IMG/VR virus record: IMGVR_UViG_3300049473_000108
Location: 1-57,880 of that record
Length of the DNA stretch: 57,880 nucleotides
Strand: one strand, 5' to 3'
From: a virus
The translations under genes were made by a program, and so were the position numbers. The notes under the pieces are model-generated. The model was given only the letters and a program-made list of their open reading frames with translations. It had not been told where the DNA came from and did no database searches. Each line of letters opens with the position of its first letter. The stretch's first letter is position 1. This document shows, piece after piece, positions 49,096 to 55,542 of this stretch.

Positions 49096-50145
49096 ATGCC
49101 CGCCACGATAACGCCGCGTGGTTATATTCGCGTTGTGCATCACGGCTTCGACGGAACCTTGACGGCTTGGAGGAATAAAAAGCTTTCCGAGCACCCCGAT
49201 ATAACCAAAATGCTTTGCGGGCTCTTTAACAGTCTCATCCTCGTGGGTAATTTCAAAGTGGAGGACTGGTTCCCTAAGGAGAGATCTAAAGTCCTTGTTA
49301 AGAATCTCGTCTGGACATGGCTTGGGCATAAGAGGAAAAGGCCGGCCACAATCGAGACGCAAGGCTATGTCCTCAGGCGTTATATCTTGCCAGCGATAGG
49401 GCCAAAAAGCATCAAAGAGCTTACTAGACACGATTTCTGGTGGATAAGAGAAAATCACGGCGATACTGCTATGGCTTTGAGAATACGCCGTGTCGCTCAA
49501 GCTTTCCTCAATTGGTGCTGGCGGGAAGGCATGATGGACAGGCAGCTTTTTCTGCCCACAATTTCGGTACAAAAAAAGCCAACCCCTTTCATCGAACTAA
49601 AGGATAGGCAAAGCATATACACTAGGATTGATGCACGATTTAAAGATGCTTTCCTTCTTAGCCTGGAAATGGGCATGAGAGTGGGAGAAATCGTTGCCCT
49701 CAAATGGGATGCCACAGACTTCGAAAGGGGCCGCATCCGGATCATAAGATCCCTTTCTGGACAGCAAGTTGTCGACATGCCCAAAGGTGGAGACGAAGTA
49801 TGGCTTCCCATGACTGGACGGATTAAGGCTATGCTTCTGAGAAGGAGGCAAGAAAGGAAATCGCACTGGGTATTCCCGGGCATCAGGGGAAACCATATCT
49901 GGCCTTATGATATGAGGCAAGCCTTCAAGAAGGCAGCAAGGGAATGCGGAATGCCCCAGGCCAAGCTGCACCATTGCAGACATTCTTTCGCACAGGACAT
50001 GATAGACGAAGGGCGTTCGTTGGAGGAAGTGAGTGCTCTCTTAGGCCACAGCAGCATCTTGACCACGGAGAGGGCATATAAGGGAAGGGGAATAAGGAGC
50101 TTGGGAAGGATTGAGAGGATAAGAAAACATGAAATATCCAACTAG
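49096..50145 (+). CDS. int: Tyrosine recombinase (phage integrase), 349 aa
   Basis: The catalytic C-terminal domain is complete: Arg in LEMGMRVGEIVALKWD, Lys region, HHCRH (HxxR), LGHSS and nucleophile Tyr in TERAYKG. The N-terminal SAM-like core-binding domain is at about 60-150. The ATG at 49096 has AAGGAGGG upstream; an earlier in-frame ATG would overlap the previous gene. It integrates the phage genome into a host attB. No attP was identified near it. Confidence 0.9.
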   Translation: MPATITPRGYIRVVHHGFDGTLTAWRNKKLSEHPDITKMLCGLFNSLILVGNFKVEDWFPKERSKVLVKNLVWTWLGHKRKRPATIETQGYVLRRYILPAIGPKSIKELTRHDFWWIRENHGDTAMALRIRRVAQAFLNWCWREGMMDRQLFLPTISVQKKPTPFIELKDRQSIYTRIDARFKDAFLLSLEMGMRVGEIVALKWDATDFERGRIRIIRSLSGQQVVDMPKGGDEVWLPMTGRIKAMLLRRRQERKSHWVFPGIRGNHIWPYDMRQAFKKAARECGMPQAKLHHCRHSFAQDMIDEGRSLEEVSALLGHSSILTTERAYKGRGIRSLGRIERIRKHEISN

Positions 50146-50380
50146 ATGCAGAATAGTTGACGTGAGCGGCAATGAAGTTTTCCCTGGCTTAACCGCAAAT
50201 ACTCCTGAAATTAGCAAGCCGCATATCGGGAAATTAGGATTAGCTGAAAAAATCAATGACATAGTTCGTATCACACTTGACGATGGTAATCTTTTATATG
50301 GCTATGAATGTTGGTGGGAACCGATAATTCCAGAACCATCCCCGGACAAAGATCCTGAAAGCCTTAATGGGGAGGGTTGA
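50129..50380 (+). CDS. Small protein, 83 aa
   Basis: It overlaps the integrase end by 17 bases. The C-terminal half has a GNLLYGYECWWEPI segment and a Pro-rich tail. Unknown family. Confidence 0.52.
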   Translation: MKYPTRCRIVDVSGNEVFPGLTANTPEISKPHIGKLGLAEKINDIVRITLDDGNLLYGYECWWEPIIPEPSPDKDPESLNGEG

Positions 50381-50401
50381 GAGGATGAGGAGGAAACAGA
50401 T

Positions 50402-50626
50402 ATGTATGAAAAGCGAATAGGCAAGATTTTGATAACATCTGGACTACGCAAACCCAGCAAAAACAAAATTTATCCAACCTGTAAAATATGTGGTGTAAAA
50501 ATAAAAGAGGACGATCTGACAGTTACGATACATAAAGTTGGAGAATATCCCACAGAATTACACAAAAATTGTGCAGGTCGACTAATAGACGTTTTAAAAG
50601 GCGCAGTGATAGGGGCATCTCCGTAA
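50402..50626 (+). CDS. Zinc-binding small protein, 74 aa
   Basis: CKICGVKIKEDDLTVTIHKV and later LHKNCAGR give CxxC plus HxxxC ligands, a treble-clef/HIT-like knuckle. GAGGAGGAAACAGAT before the ATG. Function unknown. Confidence 0.58.
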   Translation: MYEKRIGKILITSGLRKPSKNKIYPTCKICGVKIKEDDLTVTIHKVGEYPTELHKNCAGRLIDVLKGAVIGASP

Positions 50627-50697
50627 ATTGGTTCTGAAAGCCGCAGTGGATAAGCACTAATCAAGTCTGTGTTAGTACTGATTTTTTGAGGTAAATT

Positions 50698-50741
50698 GTT
50701 GATATGGCTAATATTATTTTCAGGAGGGCTTCGGAAAAATG
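50698..50741 (+). repeat. Leader repeat, copy 1
   Basis: GTTGATATGGCTA, then ATTTTCAGGAGGGCTTCGG and AAAA, directly before the ATG at 50739. It supplies that gene's SD. It is nearly identical to 51002-51045. The stretch 50627-50697 before it contains an ACTAA/TTAGT stem with a T-run and may end the preceding transcript. Confidence 0.6.
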
Positions 50742-50993
50742 AAAATGCCAAGGGAAAGATATTTGACCGACAATACTTTCAAGACTTTAGTGGACGTAAT
50801 GGTAGCCCATATCCAAGAATGCCATTTCACGCCATCAGAAATGAGGGATGCTGCTATACTCGCCTCGATCATGTATGAAGAAAGATCAATTCGCAAAATA
50901 ATTGTACCTAAAATTCCAGAGGTAATTGAAGAATGCTTAGATGCGCTCCATGAATGGGAAAAGAAATGGCTGAAAGATGGAAAGATAGAATAG
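50739..50993 (+). CDS. Hypothetical protein, 84 aa
   Basis: A helical protein (HFTPSEMRDAAILASIMYEE) of unknown function, with start defined by the SD within the leader repeat. Confidence 0.55.
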   Translation: MKMPRERYLTDNTFKTLVDVMVAHIQECHFTPSEMRDAAILASIMYEERSIRKIIVPKIPEVIEECLDALHEWEKKWLKDGKIE

Positions 50994-51001
50994 ATTAAGC
51001 T

Positions 51002-51045
51002 GTTGATATGGCTATAGATTTTTTCAGAAAGGCTTCGGAAAAGTA
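51002..51045 (+). repeat. Leader repeat, copy 2
   Basis: About 85% identical to 50698-50741 but GGAGGGC has become GAAAGGC and the ATG has become GTAG, so no gene starts here; the next ATG is at 51059. Possible duplicated leader or protein-binding RNA/DNA element. Confidence 0.6.
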
Positions 51046-51058
51046 GGGAACTGCCCTT

Positions 51059-51289
51059 ATGGCTAAACTAATAGCAATAGTCCTAACTTTAGCTTTTCTC
51101 ACAGGCTGCGCCCATGGTAATACTGGTCCTCAGTGGGCGGTATGGACCCATTCCGAGGATAAGGAGGAATGCGAGATTAAATCTGTCTTCTGGATGGCTG
51201 TAAGTACGGCGATAGTGATTTACCTGGTTGAAAGGAATCACAAAAGGCACTTACGTGAGAAGAACGTGAGGATCGAAAGGCAGGAGTAA
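51059..51289 (+). CDS. Small lipoprotein with a membrane helix, 76 aa
   Basis: The start is MAKLIAIVLTLAFLTGCAHG, a signal peptide with lipobox LTGC, so Cys17 should be lipidated. A second hydrophobic segment (FWMAVSTAIVIYLVE) follows, then a basic tail. An envelope lipoprotein expressed from the early arm suggests superinfection exclusion or similar; inferred. Confidence 0.6.
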   Translation: MAKLIAIVLTLAFLTGCAHGNTGPQWAVWTHSEDKEECEIKSVFWMAVSTAIVIYLVERNHKRHLREKNVRIERQE

Positions 51290-51294
51290 ATTCT

Positions 51295-51843
51295 GTGGAA
51301 GATAAAGGAATCAAGTGGCTAAGCGTAAAAGATGAACTACCAGAATCAGGCACGTGGGGCAGTATGAGGGTTCTTGTTTATTCCCCTTTGCGCGGAATAG
51401 AAATAGGATATTTGTGGGGCAATGAATGGCGCACAGATTCCGGCGCAAACATCACCAAAAAGATTACGCATTGGGCATGCCTGCCTCCTAAGCCAGAAAA
51501 GGAGGACTCGGTTATGAACGAAAACTTAATCCCCGGACTTTCCGTCCTTTTACCCCTTAGTGCGGAGAGAAAATTGCTATTAAAAGACATAGCCGAAATC
51601 AAAATGTCCATGCGATTGTCTAATGCTCTTCGATATGCTGGGATACGGTGTTTAGCAGAGATCGTGATAAGAGAACGCTCAGATTTATTGCGCCTAAAAA
51701 ATTTCGAACGTCGATCTCTAAGAGAACTGGAGGCAATACTAAGCAGTCATAATTTAAGTCTCCAGCCTTACGGGAAAGGTCTGAGAATGGCTTTGCTGAG
51801 AAGCATGGGAAAATCAGGCGTTCCAGAGACAAATGAATTATAA
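51295..51843 (+). CDS. DUF551 joined to an RNA polymerase alpha-CTD-like domain, 182 aa
   Basis: Residues 1-68 are DUF551 (IKWLSVKDELPESGTWGSMR; ITHWACLPPKP). Residues about 105-160 follow the alpha-CTD pattern: MSMRLSNALRYAGIRCLAEI, then the Arg/Asn/Arg/Ser/Leu motif in LLRLKNFERRSLRELEAILS. The second part has its own strong SD (AAGGAGG) and ATG at 51514, so a separate 109-residue alpha-CTD protein may also be made. It may engage promoter DNA, activators or host RNA polymerase. GTG start at 51295 with AGGAG. Last gene of the early arm. Confidence 0.72.
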   Translation: MEDKGIKWLSVKDELPESGTWGSMRVLVYSPLRGIEIGYLWGNEWRTDSGANITKKITHWACLPPKPEKEDSVMNENLIPGLSVLLPLSAERKLLLKDIAEIKMSMRLSNALRYAGIRCLAEIVIRERSDLLRLKNFERRSLRELEAILSSHNLSLQPYGKGLRMALLRSMGKSGVPETNEL

Positions 51844-52011
51844 ATCTGGAATATCCCCAACATCGCGCTCGAAAAACCTAATGCGTTCCGCCTCAAACTC
51901 TTCTTTTATCTGCTCCTCCGTCATGCCTGCGAGCCTGGCCTTCTCAAGGTAAATCTGCAACAGTACCTTGGCCGCTTCCGCAGCAGCGGCTGCTATCATC
52001 TCTGCACTCAT
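51838..52011 (-). CDS. Small helical protein, 57 aa
   Basis: It encodes MSAEMIAAAAAEAAKVLLQI, a linker with GMTEEQIKEEF, and an acidic end. SD GGAGGT nine bases before the ATG. Last gene of the late arm: its TAA and that of the convergent gene share the hexamer TTATAA, so no room is left for a terminator between them. Unknown role. Confidence 0.6.
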   Translation of the reverse strand: MSAEMIAAAAAEAAKVLLQIYLEKARLAGMTEEQIKEEFEAERIRFFERDVGDIPDL

Positions 52012-52017
52012 AATCTG

Positions 52018-52374
52018 CTAACCTCCTAATGCTACCATCTGATTCAAGATTGCCGTTATTTCCTGCTCCTGTTCTGCACTGGGAGTTTGCCCCATGTCCA
52101 CTATAGTCACATAAGCCGCAATTAATGGCTTGGATTTGGCGAGAAATTCCTTTTTCTTCCTTACCATTTCCTTCTGTGCATCGGTCAAATTTGGCATCAG
52201 GGCCATGGCCTTTGTATCGTCGTACTGTACATTCCACAGATGCATGAAATGAATAGCCTTTTCCTGAGCAGTCATGGGTTTAGTTGTCTGGAACATAGCG
52301 CATCCTGCCAGTGCAGACATGGCAATGAGGCTTAGCAAAAGACCCAGAAGCAATCCTTTTCTTAGTCTTGACAT
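52018..52374 (-). CDS. Lipoprotein, possible outer-membrane spanin-like factor, 118 aa
   Basis: The signal sequence MSRLRKGLLLGLLLSLIAMS is followed by ALAGC, a clear lipobox (Cys25), then a helical mature part. It follows two candidate holins. Outer-membrane spanins are small lipoproteins, though usually Pro-rich, which this is not. Lysis is suggested by context; exclusion is an alternative. Confidence 0.58.
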   Translation of the reverse strand: MSRLRKGLLLGLLLSLIAMSALAGCAMFQTTKPMTAQEKAIHFMHLWNVQYDDTKAMALMPNLTDAQKEMVRKKKEFLAKSKPLIAAYVTIVDMGQTPSAEQEQEITAILNQMVALGG

Positions 52375-52388
52375 TGTATTTGTCCTTC

Positions 52389-52568
52389 CTACTTATTGTT
52401 TTTTACTAGATTCTCACCTACAACCATGCCAGCTAGGGCACCAATGATAGCATTTACATATTGACCCGCTTCGGTGGGCATCCTCCACAGCATGATTATG
52501 GCGAGTGCTAGTAGGGCGATAATGACCTGAGTTTTATCGTCCAACCAGTCGAGAAACATTTGCAACAC
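52389..52568 (-). CDS. Two-helix holin candidate, 59 aa
   Basis: From GTG 52568 (GGAGG nine bases upstream) or ATG 52559. It encodes MFLDWLDDKTQVIIALLALA, then IIMLWRMPTEAGQYVNAIIG and ALAGMVVGENLVKNN: two membrane helices with a short loop and a charged end, typical of class II holins. It would release the amidase encoded at 29580-30131. Confidence 0.6.
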   Translation of the reverse strand: MLQMFLDWLDDKTQVIIALLALAIIMLWRMPTEAGQYVNAIIGALAGMVVGENLVKNNK

Positions 52569-52588
52569 TTTTTGTCACCTCCCCCCGA

Positions 52589-52786
52589 TTAAAAATTCCC
52601 GATTCTCCACTTAATCAAAAGGATGACCAGGTTCGCGATAATACCGCCTAATATGACAAGCATCAATTTCTGATTATTGTCCCATTTCTTCCGAAGCGCC
52701 TTTACATTCTCCTCACAGGATTCGATTCGGGCTATTAGACCGGAATGAGCTTTGCAAACTGTATTATTAGTCTTATTGGGATCCAT
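52589..52786 (-). CDS. One-helix holin-like protein, 65 aa
   Basis: It encodes HSGLIARIESCEENVKALRK (a coiled-coil start) and KLMLVILGGIIANLVILLIK (one C-terminal membrane helix). This layout matches XhlA-type holin-associated proteins. It is adjacent to the two-helix candidate, so the two may act together. Confidence 0.58.
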   Translation of the reverse strand: MDPNKTNNTVCKAHSGLIARIESCEENVKALRKKWDNNQKLMLVILGGIIANLVILLIKWRIGNF

Positions 52787-52789
52787 TTT

Positions 52790-53134
52790 TCAGGTCACCG
52801 CCACTAAGTTATCCACAATGAATTTGGCACTGGCTTTTAAAGGGAGATCGCTACCTAGCGCCGAGTCGTATTTAGTATTTACAGTCAGAATGCGAATACC
52901 TTTTGTTTCGCCTGCACTTAAGGCTAAATCGTCCCCCTTGAGCACAATGTCAACGGAAGTGCCTGGAGTTTCGACCACATCTTCCCTGCTATTAATGACA
53001 TTACCATCCTGATCGGTCAGGGTCCATTTGACCTCGTTAGGGGTCGCAGCATTGCCATCTTCGTCTTTAAAACTTGCAGTGACAATGAATGTCGCTTCCT
53101 CCACGGCGTGCGTGGTCAGAAGAACTGTCGCCAT
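52790..53134 (-). CDS. Ig-like small structural protein, 114 aa
   Basis: A beta-sandwich pattern (ATFIVTASFKDEDGNAATPN; VDIVLKGDDLALSAGETKGI) typical of Ig-like virion surface or fibre accessory proteins. GGAGGG before ATG. No exact family. Confidence 0.6.
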   Translation of the reverse strand: MATVLLTTHAVEEATFIVTASFKDEDGNAATPNEVKWTLTDQDGNVINSREDVVETPGTSVDIVLKGDDLALSAGETKGIRILTVNTKYDSALGSDLPLKASAKFIVDNLVAVT

Positions 53135-53158
53135 TTATACCCTCCGTTAGCGCTTCTA

Positions 53159-53719
53159 TTAAGCGCCGTCATCGCTAGCTGAAAGCGTATAGGTTACGCT
53201 CAGGGTATCGTCGTCCTCAACTGGTTTTGATGAGGAGAACTTACAGGAGCAGAATAAGGTTCCACCTCCTGCGGTGTTGCCCTTCGTGCTCGGGGCACTA
53301 CCACCGCCAACCAGGGCTGCCCCATAGATGGTCTTCGTAGCATTGAATGTAAAGACGGCTTTATTTGCGCTATTGGTAATAGACTGACCAGAAGCAGCGG
53401 CTTCAACATATTCAGGCCTTGTTCCTTCATCGTAAGCGGTGCACTCGGTATAGCCCGGGCTGGCGTATGTATGTGTAGCCAAGGGCGTAGTATCGCTTTC
53501 AAAAATGGCAACATACCAGGTAGTGATCTGCGTGGAGGCATGAAACATGATATTGAGAAGAGCATTCAAGCCTTCGTTGACCACTAGGTTTCTGGCTATT
53601 TCGGTCCATTTAATGTTGCCGTATTTATCTCGGCATGTTATGTGAAAGCGGCCCCCGAACAGGGCGCCTGCCCGCAGCCCGAAGATTTGAAGCATTTTGC
53701 CTATAGCCCAATTTTTCAT
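53159..53719 (-). CDS. Virion surface/fibre-associated protein, 186 aa
   Basis: It contains FHITCRDKYGNIKWTEIARN, then LVVNEGLNALLNIMFH and TWYVAIFESDTTPLATHTYA. This pattern (G.I.W....N.V...GLN.LL...F) recurs in phage fibre-cluster proteins. Beta-rich end. GGAGG before ATG. Confidence 0.6.
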   Translation of the reverse strand: MKNWAIGKMLQIFGLRAGALFGGRFHITCRDKYGNIKWTEIARNLVVNEGLNALLNIMFHASTQITTWYVAIFESDTTPLATHTYASPGYTECTAYDEGTRPEYVEAAASGQSITNSANKAVFTFNATKTIYGAALVGGGSAPSTKGNTAGGGTLFCSCKFSSSKPVEDDDTLSVTYTLSASDDGA

Positions 53720-53734
53720 CGACGTCCTCCAATA

Positions 53735-54967
53735 CTATTGAAAGTTTATTCCTGGCTTCCTTGCTGTAAAATCAATACCTGGAACCTTGACTCTAAATTC
53801 TATTTTGGCTCCTCTGGCAGAGAGTGTAATGGAGAGTTCGCCTGTCGCCGTGAACCAATACGTAATATCGCCCGTCTTGAATCCGTCTGAAATAGCAGCG
53901 AGAAAGGCCATTAGCGTGCCAAGGGTATCTCCTAAATTCAGCCCGTCCAGAACCTCGACTTCAAAAACATTAGCGTAGTGCGGGGCATCTCCCATAGTTG
54001 CCCCATCAAGGATATTGGCAAGCAGCGCAGCTATTCTCGATGGAACATCCCCTGTTGAAAGGCCGTCACTAAGTATACCTTGAAGTGCAGCGACCTTGGC
54101 GGGAACATCGCTCCCTGTGAGGCCATCACTAAGTTGACCTTGGAATGCCGCTTGTCTCAGCAGAATTTCTCCCATACTCAGGCCATCAGATACCTCAGCC
54201 TCATAAGCCTCGCCTACACCGTAAATACCTTGCCTTATCTGATCTATCTCGTCAGTCGTTAGAAGATCCTTAAAAATTACGACTTCATCAATAATCCCAT
54301 CAAACCCATAAAAATATGAACCACTACTTAATGCGGCCCCTATACAAAAAGCTGCATTTTCAATACTCATTTGCTGCCCCAGATCATCGCTATCAGTATC
54401 CAAACCACCGCTTTGAAGAATGGCTCCGGCGTTATCATCCCATATCCTAGTTTTAACATTTCCCTTGCCATCGCCGCCCCCATCATTATCATAAATTATA
54501 CCAACGTGATACCATTGGCCATCAACACATACGCCTGCGTGTTCAGAGGAAACGTACCTATCGCCATTATCGTATCCAATTAAAACTTCGATTAAATTTC
54601 CACTCGTCATCCTAATACCCCATACCCGTTTTCCGCCGACATCATATTTTGCAACTATGTATTGGGACTGGATGGAGCTTTCTGCCTTAATCCAGAAGCA
54701 CACTGAAAAATCAGGATTGGCTTCTCCACTTTTCCCAGGAAAACCAGAATCTAAATTGGCATCGGCAATACTGAAATATTCGCTATTATTATATTCACAA
54801 TCTGCTGAATAAGTACCCTCTTTCTCATCTTCGCTTCTCGTGACAGTATTGTTGTCAGTCATATCATTGCTGCCCTTTTCATCATCAAGAACACCCGAGG
54901 TAGGCCAATCATTTTCGAACGTGTAGAGAGCTACACAATTTGCATCGCCTGAGAACTTATTCGCCAC
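53735..54967 (-). CDS. LamG-domain surface protein with DGL..GD repeats, 410 aa
   Basis: Residues 1-235 form a concanavalin/LamG domain (CVALYTFENDWPTSGVLDDE; FDGIIDEVVIFKDLLTTDEI). Then come about six short repeats with core DG(L/A/F)..GD, e.g. LSDGLTGSDVPAKVAALQG and ILSDGLSTGDVPSRIAALLA, roughly 19-20 residues each. LamG domains bind glycans or proteins, so this is a likely adhesin or fibre part. GTG start overlapping the upstream gene's end region. Confidence 0.68.
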   Translation of the reverse strand: MANKFSGDANCVALYTFENDWPTSGVLDDEKGSNDMTDNNTVTRSEDEKEGTYSADCEYNNSEYFSIADANLDSGFPGKSGEANPDFSVCFWIKAESSIQSQYIVAKYDVGGKRVWGIRMTSGNLIEVLIGYDNGDRYVSSEHAGVCVDGQWYHVGIIYDNDGGGDGKGNVKTRIWDDNAGAILQSGGLDTDSDDLGQQMSIENAAFCIGAALSSGSYFYGFDGIIDEVVIFKDLLTTDEIDQIRQGIYGVGEAYEAEVSDGLSMGEILLRQAAFQGQLSDGLTGSDVPAKVAALQGILSDGLSTGDVPSRIAALLANILDGATMGDAPHYANVFEVEVLDGLNLGDTLGTLMAFLAAISDGFKTGDITYWFTATGELSITLSARGAKIEFRVKVPGIDFTARKPGINFQ

Positions 54968-54970
54968 GGT

Positions 54971-55420
54971 TTAGACTTCCTCTTCCTCGATAATGAACCA
55001 TTCGTCCCAAATGCCTACCCGCTTTTCAGGTCCTTCATGATGCTGGTAGACCCAGTGGTTGCCCTCGTGTCCATATCCATCGGGGCCAAGTTTTTCCCTC
55101 CATAGCTCAAATTGCAAAATCCAGCCAGGTCCACTGGGACCTGTATAGCCCCCAACGGAAACGTGTATTGGAAATTTGACATCCCTTTTGAAGGTTGCCG
55201 AATCGAAGTCATTCCAACTGTACGCCTGGTCATCGGGCTTAAGACCATATTGGATGTCGGCTAGTGTACTGCCATCAAGGGTTCCCACCGCTGGCGTTCT
55301 TAGTCCCTGGAAATATCGTTTGTACTTCGTGAAAAACTCGGCTTGTTTATTCCTGATAGTGAGAATCATGCTTTCTGCAAAGGTCTGAATAGTTCCGTAA
55401 TTCGGATGCTCGGTAAACAT
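54971..55420 (-). CDS. Virion-associated protein, 149 aa
   Basis: A helical N-terminus (MFTEHPNYGTIQTFAESMIL) and a beta-rich middle with HVSVGGYTGPSGPGWILQFE. AAGGAG before the ATG. It is the first gene after the terminator at 55446, so it probably has its own promoter. Unknown. Confidence 0.55.
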   Translation of the reverse strand: MFTEHPNYGTIQTFAESMILTIRNKQAEFFTKYKRYFQGLRTPAVGTLDGSTLADIQYGLKPDDQAYSWNDFDSATFKRDVKFPIHVSVGGYTGPSGPGWILQFELWREKLGPDGYGHEGNHWVYQHHEGPEKRVGIWDEWFIIEEEEV

Positions 55421-55445
55421 AAGCTTTTCTCCTTCCTTGTAATGC

Positions 55446-55479
55446 CTATAAAAAAGCCCCGTTTTCTCAACGAGGCTTT
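55446..55479 (-). terminator. Rho-independent terminator after the secreted beta-helix gene
   Basis: Minus strand: AAAGCCTCGTT (55479-55469), five-base loop, AACGGGGCTTT (55463-55453), then a T-run (55452-55447). Eleven pairs with one G.T. It separates the beta-helix gene from the LamG/holin segment and implies a further promoter within about 55420-55540. Confidence 0.85.
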
Positions 55480-55542
55480 CAAGCGCTGCCGAGTCCTTCC
55501 CTGCGCTTTAAAAGAGGCAGGAAAAAGTTGATTTCTTTTATT

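Noticed and set aside
49000-50700. attP site next to the integrase
   Set aside because: No convincing arm-type repeats or core could be distinguished from background without the host sequence.
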